From Kiloniella majae (GTDB lineage: Bacteria > Pseudomonadota > Alphaproteobacteria > Kiloniellales > Kiloniellaceae), in contig NZ_MTSZ01000003.1 of NCBI RefSeq assembly GCF_002118315.1, positions 186,001 to 250,000 of the forward strand: 64,000 nt of DNA, in the 5' to 3' direction. The translations under genes were made by a program, and so were the position numbers. Each line of letters opens with the position of its first letter. The first letter of the stretch is position 1. Below, one piece after another: positions 48,031 through 56,173 of this stretch. The notes beneath the pieces were generated by a model. That model saw nothing but the letters and a program-made list of their open reading frames with translations. It was not told where the DNA came from and searched no databases.

Positions 48031-49377
48031 ATGAGTTTTGTGATGGATTTTCTTTCAGATATTATTACTGGCGAATTAGACATTTATGTCATCACTTTTA
48101 CTATCGTGTTGGCGATGATTGTCTTGTTGTTTATGAGCTTTCCAATGATTGTTCCTTTGGTTGTTGGAACCCTTATTGGGCTGGTACATTTTTCCGGTGT
48201 AGATACAGGCGTTATTATCCAGCAAATGGTGACGGGTATTTCGCCAAGCGCTTTGATTGCCGTACCGATGTTTATTTTGGCCGCTGATATTATGACAAGG
48301 GGACATACAGCGCATAATCTCTTGGGATTGATTCAGGCATTTGTTGGGCATATGCGAGGTGGGTTGCCGATTACAGCTTGTATCAGTTGTACATTGTTTG
48401 GATCGGTCTCTGGCTCTACACAGGCAACTGTTGTCTCGGTTGGACACATTATGCGGCCTAAGCTAATACAAGCTGGTTATAAAGACAGCTTTGTCATGGC
48501 GCTTATTATAAATGCGAGTGATATTGCTTTCCTTATTCCACCGAGTATCGGTCTTATTCTTTATGGAACTCTCGCCAATACCTCTGTCGGAGAGCTTTTT
48601 ATAGCGGGCATTGGTCCGGGACTTGTTCTAACCTTTCTGTTTTCTGTTTATTGTTATATTTATAGTGTGTATCAGGGGAACAGCATTACGCTCGTTGAGA
48701 AAACCTCTTTTGCAGAAAAGCTTCAGTCGATCAAAAAAGCGTTGTTACCTCTGGGATTTCCTGCCCTGATTGTCGGTGGGATCTATTCCGGGGCCGTAAC
48801 GCCAACCGAAGCTGCTTCCTTTTCCGTGCTCTATGCGATCATTGTTGAGTGTCTGATTTACCGCGAGCTTGGGTATAAAGATATTGTCGACGCGGCTCTG
48901 AGCACAGGTTTGATTACGGCGGTTGTCTTTATCCTTGTTGGCACTGGGCAGGCTTTTTCATGGTACATTTCTTTTGAACAGATACCGCAAGAGCTTTTGG
49001 CGCCACTTGATCTTGAAGCTGCTTCAAAGGAATACATTCTTTTCATTATCGCATTGAGCTTCTTCGTCGGCTGTATGTTTGTTGATTCCTTAGTCGTTTT
49101 GGTGATTTTGACCCCAATTTTTGTTCCGATAGTTGCAACTGCCGGGCTGGATCCTGTGTTGGCCGGGGTGATGATCACGCTTCAGATGGCGATAGGCTCG
49201 GCAACGCCACCGTTTGGTTGTGATATCTTTACAGCGATTGCGATCTTCCAAAGGCCCTACATGGAAGTGATTAGGGGAACCTTGCCCTTTATCCTCATTT
49301 TGGGGGGAATGTCAGCCTTATTAATTTTTGTTCCAGATATATCATTACTTCTTCGCGACCTGGCATTTAAAGGGTGA
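48031..49377 (+). CDS. dctM: TRAP transporter large permease subunit, DctM family
   Basis: 448 residues, about 12-13 spans. DctM markers: ALIAVPMFILAADIMTRG, GGLPITACISCTLFGSVSGSTQATVVSVG, PPSIGLILYG and SGAVTPTEAASFSVLYA; C-terminal GSATPPFGCDIFTAIAIF. Ion-coupled uptake channel of the DctPQM system. GGTGGG lies 6-7 bp before the ATG. A hairpin CTGCCGA/TCGGCAG (49502-49530) in the following gap may end the transcript. Confidence 0.95.
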   Translation: MSFVMDFLSDIITGELDIYVITFTIVLAMIVLLFMSFPMIVPLVVGTLIGLVHFSGVDTGVIIQQMVTGISPSALIAVPMFILAADIMTRGHTAHNLLGLIQAFVGHMRGGLPITACISCTLFGSVSGSTQATVVSVGHIMRPKLIQAGYKDSFVMALIINASDIAFLIPPSIGLILYGTLANTSVGELFIAGIGPGLVLTFLFSVYCYIYSVYQGNSITLVEKTSFAEKLQSIKKALLPLGFPALIVGGIYSGAVTPTEAASFSVLYAIIVECLIYRELGYKDIVDAALSTGLITAVVFILVGTGQAFSWYISFEQIPQELLAPLDLEAASKEYILFIIALSFFVGCMFVDSLVVLVILTPIFVPIVATAGLDPVLAGVMITLQMAIGSATPPFGCDIFTAIAIFQRPYMEVIRGTLPFILILGGMSALLIFVPDISLLLRDLAFKG

Positions 49378-49749
49378 GCTTTTCTTGGTTGGGAAAGCAT
49401 ACATTGTTAGAATAAGGAATGGTTTTGAACGCCACTTGTTTACTCGCGTAGTTCAGAGCTATTTCGTTTATGAGTACGAAAAGTACTTCTGTGGGCGGAA
49501 AGCTGCCGATCATTTATTTCCCGTTCGGCAGTTCTTCGCTCAGAGTTCTCTGTATTGATTAAAAACTCTTTTTGTTTCAGCAGCTTGAGAAAAGACAAAT
49601 GTGGCATGCTCCTTGCCATATTAAACTTGAATTTATTTGTGATTCACTGTGCAATAAGAAAAACGTTGGTTTGGTTAACGCTGATCAAGCTATCGTAGAT
49701 TCAAATAAGTGCAGTCATATTAATAATAAAATGTCTTAGGGAGGCTCTA
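49378..49749. other. Intergenic region between dctM and TAXI gene (372 bp)
   Basis: Contains a CTGCCGA/TCGGCAG hairpin (49502-49530), a palindrome AGTAC-N5-GTACT (49473-49487) and the sigma-54 promoter at 49602. The rest is AT-rich leader; AGGGAGG before the ATG is the ribosome site. Confidence 0.65.
49602..49617 (+). promoter_or_regulatory. Sigma-54 promoter of the TAXI TRAP operon
   Basis: TGGCATG-CTCC-TTGCC fits TGGCAC-N5-TTGC, with the obligatory GG-N10-GC spacing (GG 49603-49604, GC 49615-49616). Transcription would start near 49628, leaving a 120-base leader. The palindrome AGTAC-N5-GTACT, about 140 bp upstream of that start, is a possible activator site. Confidence 0.75.
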
Positions 49750-50775
49750 ATGAAAATGATGAAAGCAATTAAGGGTGTTGCTGCTGTTGCAACAATTTGC
49801 GGAACTTTGTCTGCTGGCGCTGTGGCTCAAGCTGCTGAAGCGCGTGACTATCTTTTGGCAACTGCGAGTACTGGGGGAACGTATTATCCGGTTGGTGTTG
49901 CTATTTCTACTCTCGTAAAAGTCAAATTGCAGCCAAAACAGAAAATTGGTCTGTCAGCAATCAACTCTGCTGGATCAGGTGAAAACGTAAAGTTGCTTCG
50001 TGAAGACGAAGCACAGTTCGCAATTCTTCAGGGACTTTATGGTTATTATGCCTGGAACGGCAAAGGTCCTGTTGAAAAAGACGGTCCACAAACAAAAATG
50101 CGCTCTGTTTCTATGCTGTGGCAGAATGTTGAGCAGTTTACCGTTCTTGCTGAACATGCAAAGACAGGTACTGTTGCTGACCTTGCCGGCATGAAGGGCG
50201 AAAGCATGGCGCTGGGTAAAAAGAACTCAGGTACCATTGGTTCAAACACTGTTTTGCTGAAAAACCTGGGCATTGACGCAAATGCGGATTACAGCCTTGT
50301 CCATGTTGGATATGGCCCATCAGCTGATGCGCTTCAAAATGGTCAGGTTGCTGGTATGGGAACACCTTCTGGACCTCCAACAGGTGCTGTAACCAAAGCA
50401 ATGGCTGCAATGGGTGACAAGATTACCCTTCTGGGCTTTACTGCTGAGCAGGCGAAACAGGCTGATGGTGGTCTTGGTCTATGGACACCTTTCACCATTG
50501 CTGCAGGTACATACCCTGGTCAGGAAAAAGATATCACGACTATTGCTCAGCCAAACTTCCTTGCTGTACGTGATGACGTAGATGAAGATGCTGTGTATCA
50601 AATCACAAAAACGATCTACGAAAATCTCCCTTTCCTTAATGCAATTCACAAAGCGACCAAAGCAATGAGTACTGATGCCGCTTTGGCTGGTCTGCCTGTG
50701 CCATTGCACCCGGGTGCGGCTAAGTATTACAAAGAAATCGGTATTGATATTCCCGCAAATCTAATTGCGAAATAA
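49750..50775 (+). CDS. TRAP transporter substrate-binding protein, TAXI family
   Basis: 341 residues. Signal peptide (IKGVAAVATICGTLSAGAVAQA). The mature protein begins RDYLLATASTGGTYYPVGVAISTLV, with later SGENVKLLREDEAQFAILQ, SMALGKKNSGTIGSN and GTPSGPPTGAV, as in TAXI solute-binding proteins (periplasmic, often binding glutamate, 2-oxoglutarate or other carboxylates). Ligand unknown. It is followed by its fused permease after a strong hairpin and driven by a sigma-54 promoter. Confidence 0.93.
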   Translation: MKMMKAIKGVAAVATICGTLSAGAVAQAAEARDYLLATASTGGTYYPVGVAISTLVKVKLQPKQKIGLSAINSAGSGENVKLLREDEAQFAILQGLYGYYAWNGKGPVEKDGPQTKMRSVSMLWQNVEQFTVLAEHAKTGTVADLAGMKGESMALGKKNSGTIGSNTVLLKNLGIDANADYSLVHVGYGPSADALQNGQVAGMGTPSGPPTGAVTKAMAAMGDKITLLGFTAEQAKQADGGLGLWTPFTIAAGTYPGQEKDITTIAQPNFLAVRDDVDEDAVYQITKTIYENLPFLNAIHKATKAMSTDAALAGLPVPLHPGAAKYYKEIGIDIPANLIAK

Positions 50776-50807
50776 TCAACTGAAATTGTAATATTTCAAT
50801 GCTTTAT

Positions 50808-50833
50808 CGGGCGCTCGAGATTTCGAGCGCCCG
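50808..50833 (+). terminator. Hairpin between TAXI protein and permease
   Basis: Perfect 11-bp stem CGGGCGCTCGA / TCGAGCGCCCG with a 4-base loop but no T run. It probably protects or partly terminates the upstream mRNA, raising the binding protein over the permease. Confidence 0.65.
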
Positions 50834-50865
50834 TCTTATAAGTACGCTTTTCTTTCGGGGAAATC

Positions 50866-52977
50866 ATGTCACAAGAAACAAACGCACCAGAAGTCGAGTT
50901 GGGCGAACACGAAGCTATTGTTCGCGGTGAAGAGGGATGGATAGGGAAAGCCGTTTTTGGGCTAGGGGTGCTTATTTCCCTTATGCATATCTATTTTAAC
51001 GTCTTTGCTGTGATACCGGGGCTTTGGCAGAACGCGCTACACTTTGCGGGGTTCGTTCTGATGGGGGCTTTAATCTATCCCATGATCGGAAAGGGTAAAA
51101 GCAAGGGACTTCTTGTTTTTGACCTGACTTTGGGATTGCTAGGCGCTTTTGCTGCGCTTTATATGATCTCAATGGAAGATGCCATTTATGAGCGGGGTGT
51201 CCGCCTGGAAGCACCGGAGTGGATACTTGGTACTATATTGATCCTTGTGGCTATTGAATTTACCCGCCGTACCACAGGATGGATTATTCCTATCTTGATT
51301 GTTCTGGCCCTGACCTATATCGGGTGGTGGGGTGCCTTGATTGATGGCGTATTCAAATTCAAAGGTCTAAGTACGGAGACCATTCTTTTCCGAAGTGTTT
51401 ATGGCGATGATGGGGTGTTCGGAAATATTGCCCGTATTTCATCCACCTTTGTCTTTATGTTTATCCTCTTCGGGGCTTTTCTTGTGCGCTCTGGCGCAGG
51501 TGAATTTATTATTGACCTTGCCCGCGTTGTTGCAGGGAAGACGGTTGGTGGACCTGGGCTGGTTGCTGTTTTTGCATCCGGTCTTACGGGGACAATCTCT
51601 GGCTCTGCTGTGGCAAATACAGCGTCTACAGGTGTGATAACAATTCCCTTGATGAAAAAGGCAGGGTTCCCAGCCCGTTTCGCCGGTGGTGTTGAGGCTG
51701 CGGCGTCAACGGGTGGACAGTTGATGCCGCCTATCATGGGGGCAGGCGCCTTTGTAATGGCGAGCTATACGCAGATTCCTTATACAACGATTATTGCTGT
51801 CTCCTTCCTGCCAGCCATTCTTTATTTCGCAACGGTTGCATTTTTTGTGCGTATGGAAGCCAAGCGCAGCAATGTGCACGTGGTCGAAGTTGAAACGGAA
51901 AGCGCCTTTGAAGTTCTTAAAAGAGGTGGATTACCGTTTCTAGTGCCAATAACAGTCCTAATTGGTCTGTTGATCTATGGCTTTACCCCAACCTATGCCG
52001 CTGGATTTTCTATCATCGGGGTCGTTGTTGCCTCGTGGCTGACGCCGAATAAAATGGGTTTGCGCGCAATTCTTGATGCCCTGGCTCTTGGGGCGCGGAA
52101 CATGGTTATGACGGGGATTTTGCTGTGCGCCGTTGGTTTGATTGTTAACGTTATTGCGACGGCTGGGATTGGGAATACCTTTTCTTTGATGATTACCAAC
52201 TGGGCAGGAGATAGCTTGATTATTGCAATGGTACTTATCGGGCTTGCTTCGTTGGTATTGGGCATGGGATTACCTGTTACGGCGTCTTACATTGTCTTGG
52301 GAACACTTTCTGCCCCGGCTCTTTATTCACTTATTGCGGATGGTTTGTTAGTCGAGGCCATCGCAGCTGGAAATTTAGCGGACGATGCTAAGGCGATCTT
52401 TATGTTGGCAGCACCCGAACGCCTTGCGGAAATTGGTTTGCCAATGTCCACTGAGGCTGCAAAAGATATTCTGGCGTTGGTTCCCCCCGATATGTCAGAT
52501 ACCTTGCGACAGATGGTGTTGGATAAAGATACTCAAATCTATGCGCTGTTATCAGCTCACATGATTATTTTCTGGCTATCTCAGGACAGTAACGTGACGC
52601 CGCCCGTCTGTTTGACCGCCTTCACTGCGGCAGCAATTGCGAAAACGCCGCCGATGGCAACCGGGTTGCAGTCCTGGAAGGTGGCCAAAGGTCTTTACAT
52701 TGTTCCATTGCTTTTTGCCTACACGCCGTTCTTGGGCGGTGAGTGGCACGAAGTCCTCATGATCTTTGGTTTCTCTTTGGTTGGTCTTTATGCCTTCACC
52801 GGGGCGCTACAAGGATATCTGGAAGAGAAGCTGAGTTGGCTTGAACGAGCTGTGGTGTTTGTTCTTGGTGCCGGGTTGTTGTGGCCTCTTGGATGGGAAA
52901 TTCACCTTGCTGTATTGGCTGTTTTTGTTCTCTTCTTCTTGTGGAACAAAAAAAGCGGTGGCGTTGTTCGGGTATAG
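50866..52977 (+). CDS. TRAP transporter fused permease (4TM/12TM)
   Basis: 703 residues, about 17-19 spans. The N-terminal part (about 20-190) is the DctQ-like 4TM section and the rest is DctM-like: GLTGTISGSAVANTASTGVITIPLMKKAGFPARFAGGVEAAASTGGQLMPPIMGAGAFVMASY, then TPPVCLTAFTAAAIAKTPPMATGLQSWK. The fused form is the normal partner of TAXI binding proteins. GGGGAAATC precedes the ATG. A strong terminator follows. Confidence 0.95.
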   Translation: MSQETNAPEVELGEHEAIVRGEEGWIGKAVFGLGVLISLMHIYFNVFAVIPGLWQNALHFAGFVLMGALIYPMIGKGKSKGLLVFDLTLGLLGAFAALYMISMEDAIYERGVRLEAPEWILGTILILVAIEFTRRTTGWIIPILIVLALTYIGWWGALIDGVFKFKGLSTETILFRSVYGDDGVFGNIARISSTFVFMFILFGAFLVRSGAGEFIIDLARVVAGKTVGGPGLVAVFASGLTGTISGSAVANTASTGVITIPLMKKAGFPARFAGGVEAAASTGGQLMPPIMGAGAFVMASYTQIPYTTIIAVSFLPAILYFATVAFFVRMEAKRSNVHVVEVETESAFEVLKRGGLPFLVPITVLIGLLIYGFTPTYAAGFSIIGVVVASWLTPNKMGLRAILDALALGARNMVMTGILLCAVGLIVNVIATAGIGNTFSLMITNWAGDSLIIAMVLIGLASLVLGMGLPVTASYIVLGTLSAPALYSLIADGLLVEAIAAGNLADDAKAIFMLAAPERLAEIGLPMSTEAAKDILALVPPDMSDTLRQMVLDKDTQIYALLSAHMIIFWLSQDSNVTPPVCLTAFTAAAIAKTPPMATGLQSWKVAKGLYIVPLLFAYTPFLGGEWHEVLMIFGFSLVGLYAFTGALQGYLEEKLSWLERAVVFVLGAGLLWPLGWEIHLAVLAVFVLFFLWNKKSGGVVRV

Positions 52978-53009
52978 TTCGAAGATAATTTCGGGTTATG
53001 CAGATATGA

Positions 53010-53037
53010 GAAAGGCCGGTATTGATACCGGCCTTTC
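53010..53037 (+). terminator. Terminator after the TAXI TRAP operon
   Basis: Stem GAAAGGCCGGTAT / ATACCGGCCTTTC with a 2-base formal loop (4-6 in practice), followed by TTA. Also usable in the other direction for the 53069 gene. Confidence 0.85.
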
Positions 53038-53068
53038 TTACGAAGGGTAATTTTTGAAAGTGTTATTT

Positions 53069-53725
53069 TTACTTCTGAGCACTTTTCATAATGATATCCA
53101 TTTGCTCGGTGGCAACTGCGAGGCCACCTTCATGGTGATACCAAACGATGCGCCCGTCTTTATCCAGATCTTGTCCCACAAAGATTGCTTTTGTTAGTTC
53201 CTGGAGTTCCTGTACCTGCGGTGCAGCGGCTTCTGCGGTTTGGCTTGCGAGTATCTTCTTTGACAGTTCAAGAGCTGCTTCCGCACGGCGTGTTGTATTC
53301 CGTCCAACTGACGCAACCATGATACCGGAAACGCGTATAATATCACTGGCGTCCTCTGAATCTGAAGCCAATTCTGCATGTGTCGCGACGCCTTGTGATG
53401 CCTTTATCAAGCCATAGCCAAGTCCGGGGCCTTTTGTTTCTTGTGCAGGATCAAGTGCGTGCAGAACATGGCGCGTATGTAGCTGCATGGAATTGAGGTC
53501 AGTTAAATCTGATGCGGCGAAGCCAGCGTGCGTTCTGACGACGTCTGCTTCTGCAGTGGCAACTGGTAATAACCCCTGTTCTTGAGGTGTGTCCGCCCAG
53601 TGGGTCATAACGTGACCAACATGCTTTAAGGCCTCATTTGCGGTCGCGGACAGGCTTATCGTTCCCGTAAGAAAAAGAGTGGTCATAAACATAGTTGAAC
53701 GTAATTGATTGGCTTTAAACATCAT
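53069..53725 (-). CDS. Secreted His-rich protein of unknown function
   Basis: 218 residues. N-terminal signal peptide (MTTLFLTGTISLSATANEA). Mature part mainly helical with repeated histidines: HVGHVMTHWAD, RTHAGF, LHTRHVLHALDP, ATHAEL and WYHHEGG. An EF-hand-like DLDKDGRI loop lies near the C-terminus, but without the usual final glutamate. No C-x-x-C-H haem motif is present. Histidines could bind metal or haem. No named family was recognised. It faces away from the AlkC-like gene, with a perfect inverted repeat in the shared upstream region. Confidence 0.75.
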   Translation of the reverse strand: MMFKANQLRSTMFMTTLFLTGTISLSATANEALKHVGHVMTHWADTPQEQGLLPVATAEADVVRTHAGFAASDLTDLNSMQLHTRHVLHALDPAQETKGPGLGYGLIKASQGVATHAELASDSEDASDIIRVSGIMVASVGRNTTRRAEAALELSKKILASQTAEAAAPQVQELQELTKAIFVGQDLDKDGRIVWYHHEGGLAVATEQMDIIMKSAQK

Positions 53726-53828
53726 TGTCTTCCAGATATTTACCTATTCAAGTCTGCATAACAGCTTACAGAGCTGGGTTGAAATGACGAGCAAACAATA
53801 CTCAACTTGTTGTGAGTTGGTAATAGTT

Positions 53829-53860
53829 ATCCCTACTGACACAATGCTGTCAGTAGGGAT
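53829..53860. repeat. Perfect inverted repeat between divergent genes
   Basis: ATCCCTACTGACA (53829-53841) and TGTCAGTAGGGAT (53848-53860), 13 bp perfect with a 6-base spacer. It lies upstream of both flanking genes, so an operator is as likely as a terminator; only a weak T tract follows. Confidence 0.6.
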
Positions 53861-53909
53861 GCTTTAAAAGAAAAGTAGAAAAGAAATTTCCACATCAGAC
53901 AGGATCATT

Positions 53910-55049
53910 ATGGAGCCGTTTAAAGAAGTTTTTAATCTCAAATCTATTTCTAAAATGGCTGAGCACTTGGGAGCACGACAATGTGGCTTTGACCAAGAGG
54001 GGTTTGTTACCTTTGCCACTGAAGGTCTAAGCGAACTTGAATTAAAGCAACGATCAGAACGAATTACAGAGGCATTATATGAATTCTTACCGGATGACTT
54101 TTGCCATGCAGCAGAAATTTTGTTGGCGATTTTACACCCGGACGAAAATATTTCCATTAGTGATCAGGGGACATCTGATAAAGGCGTATCAGGGTGGTTG
54201 GTTATGCCAATGTGTCACTATGTTGCGCTTCATGGCACCGAGCATTTTCATCTGTCTATGGAGTTGCTCAAGGAGATGACAAAGCGATCAAGTTCTGAAT
54301 TTGCCATTCGGTACTTTTTACTTTCCGCACCTGAGGAAACGATGGCTGAGATCCTGACTTGGGCTGATAATGAGAATTATCATGTCCGCCGATTGGCCTC
54401 AGAAGGATCACGCCCCCGGTTGCCTTGGGCCATGCAGCTACCAGATTTCATCAAAGACCCGGCGCCTCTGCTTCCTCTGTTGGAAAAGCTCAGGGATGAT
54501 CCTGAAGAGTATGTTCGGCGCTCTGTTGCTAACAATCTAAATGATATTGCAAAAGATCATCCTGATCTCGTCGCTGACATTGCGAGGAAGTGGATGAAAG
54601 GTGCGTCCAAAGAGCGCCAAAAACTTGTACGGCATGCATGTCGTACTCTCATTAAGTCAGGACATAAGAAATGCCTGGAAGCTTTGGGATATAAGGATGC
54701 TCAAGTTGAACTCGTTGATTTTAATGTGCTGACGCCATCTGTAGCCTTTGGCAAGGAATTGGAATTCGAGGTGACAATGGCCTCTGAATGTGATGAGGAT
54801 CAGGCGCTGATTCTTGACTTTGTTGTTCACCATAGAAAAGCCAACGGCGACACATCTCCCAAGGTTTTTAAATGGAAAACATTTAACCTTGCAGCAGGGG
54901 AAAGACACAATGCCAGCAAACGTCACAGCATCAAGCCGATAACCACCCGCAAGTACTATCCGGGACTTCACCAGGTGGAGATTATTGCAAATGGGAAATC
55001 TCTTGGGGTCAGAGACTTTGAATTGGTGATGGAGCAAGTCTGCGCTTGA
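53910..55049 (+). CDS. DNA alkylation repair protein, AlkC-like (HEAT-like repeats plus Ig-like domain)
   Basis: 379 residues. The start reads MEPFKEVFNLKSISKMAEHL, followed by LELKQRSERITEALYEFLPDDF; helical HEAT-like repeats continue to about 265 (HVRRLASEGSRPRLPWAMQLPDF, YVRRSVANNLNDIAKDHPDLV, KLVRHACRTLIKSGHKKCLEALGY). The C-terminal about 100 residues (VDFNVLTPSVAFGKELEFEVTMASECDED to the end) are beta-rich and Ig-like, the layout of AlkC rather than AlkD. AlkC glycosylases remove 3-methyladenine and 3-methylcytosine without base flipping. AGGA is upstream of the ATG. Substrate range here is inference. Confidence 0.85.
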   Translation: MEPFKEVFNLKSISKMAEHLGARQCGFDQEGFVTFATEGLSELELKQRSERITEALYEFLPDDFCHAAEILLAILHPDENISISDQGTSDKGVSGWLVMPMCHYVALHGTEHFHLSMELLKEMTKRSSSEFAIRYFLLSAPEETMAEILTWADNENYHVRRLASEGSRPRLPWAMQLPDFIKDPAPLLPLLEKLRDDPEEYVRRSVANNLNDIAKDHPDLVADIARKWMKGASKERQKLVRHACRTLIKSGHKKCLEALGYKDAQVELVDFNVLTPSVAFGKELEFEVTMASECDEDQALILDFVVHHRKANGDTSPKVFKWKTFNLAAGERHNASKRHSIKPITTRKYYPGLHQVEIIANGKSLGVRDFELVMEQVCA

Positions 55050-55071
55050 AGCAGTAGTTTATAGGTAAAGA

Positions 55072-55100
55072 AAAAGCCGAGCTTTGAAGGCTCGGCTTTT
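55072..55100. terminator. Bidirectional terminator between AlkC-like gene and copper chaperone
   Basis: Stem AAAAGCCGAGC / GCTCGGCTTTT, 11 bp perfect with a 7-base loop, A-rich before and T-rich after. Serves both convergent genes. Confidence 0.88.
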
Positions 55101-55122
55101 GGGGAACTAAACTTGGTATGGT

Positions 55123-55602
55123 TTAGTGACTGCTGTGATCTTCCATTTTCATGGCGCCACCTTTTGCAACGTGGACCATCACATCAACGTTGCCAGCTTT
55201 TTCAAAAGTCAGAGTCAGTGGGAACATTTCACCTTCTTTCAATGGTGCTGTAAGGCCCATTAACATGATGTGAAGCCCACCGGGTTTTAGCTCTACCATT
55301 GATCCGGCTGCAACAGGAATACCGCCTTCCACTTCACGCATCTTCATAACACCGTCAACCATGGTGTGAGAATGCAGTTCAATACGCTTGGCAGCAGTAC
55401 CTGTCGCAGCGACAAGTTTATCATCTTCAGCACCCATATTGTGCAGCGTCAGGAATGATGCGCCATTCTTGACCTGGCCAAGAGTTGCGCGTGCCCAAGG
55501 TTGTTTAACCATGACATCGCCGGCTTTGTAATCTTTAGCAGCAGCCAAGCCAGAGAAGGTAAGCGCAAGGAGGGCTGTGAGAGTAACGAGAAATTTTTTC
55601 AT
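55123..55602 (-). CDS. PCu(A)C-type periplasmic copper chaperone
   Basis: 159 residues. Signal peptide to about residue 22, then KQPWARATLGQVKNGASFLTLHNMG and the copper ligands in ELHSHTMVDGVMKMREV and LKPGGLHIMLMGL (H and M set), typical of the DUF461/PCu(A)C family. It delivers Cu(I) to the CuA/CuB sites of cytochrome oxidase. The C-terminus is His/Ser-rich. It lies 85 bp after a DUF2946 gene on the same strand, a repeated neighbour of copper genes. Confidence 0.93.
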   Translation of the reverse strand: MKKFLVTLTALLALTFSGLAAAKDYKAGDVMVKQPWARATLGQVKNGASFLTLHNMGAEDDKLVAATGTAAKRIELHSHTMVDGVMKMREVEGGIPVAAGSMVELKPGGLHIMLMGLTAPLKEGEMFPLTLTFEKAGNVDVMVHVAKGGAMKMEDHSSH

Positions 55603-55687
55603 GATGACCTCATGTTGTTATTCGGGCTTAAAGAGCCAGAAAATAAAAAGAAAATGTATATGGAAGTAAGTGTCGTTGTTGCGCCGT

Positions 55688-56113
55688 TTAAGCGCTGGGC
55701 GGTGCTCTTGAGGAGTGTCTGTGCCCGTCAAAAAGCAATTTCGCCTGTTGTGCACCAATGATTTGCCAGGATAAAGAGCTTTGGGTCAGAGAGTGCACAG
55801 CTGTAATATGTGTGCCTCGTTGAACTGTGACAAACGCACCTGTCAGGCAAAAGTCACAGTGGTCAGCACCTGTTGAACCCGTTTTATCGTCCTGATCTAA
55901 AAGAATGCCGCCGGGCGTGCAAATAAAGCTCAGGGATTGTTCCAAGCTGTTTTGTGCATTGTGCGAAGTGTTTGGGACTGAGGCGGTTGCCTGATAGGAA
56001 ATAAAAAAACTTGCGACAATCGGCAATACAATTTTGAGACAAAGCGCAAAGATAGAAAGCATCGCAATGCTTTGCTTATCCTGTCGTACGATCTGTCTGT
56101 TATGCCGGGACAT
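55688..56113 (-). CDS. DUF2946-like membrane-anchored protein
   Basis: 141 residues. One N-terminal span (about 19-42, LSIFALCLKIVLPIVASFFIS) is followed by a periplasmic part with SFICTPGGILL and DHCDFCLTG, cysteine motifs seen in DUF2946 proteins, plus a short His-rich tail. The cysteines and the position upstream of the PCu(A)C gene suggest a metal role, unproven. Both genes likely share a transcript. Confidence 0.75.
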   Translation of the reverse strand: MSRHNRQIVRQDKQSIAMLSIFALCLKIVLPIVASFFISYQATASVPNTSHNAQNSLEQSLSFICTPGGILLDQDDKTGSTGADHCDFCLTGAFVTVQRGTHITAVHSLTQSSLSWQIIGAQQAKLLFDGHRHSSRAPPSA

Positions 56114-56173
56114 ACGATGCTCAAGTATATTTCAAATATGCCCTTGTATCGGAAGGGCTTTCATCCTTGATCC

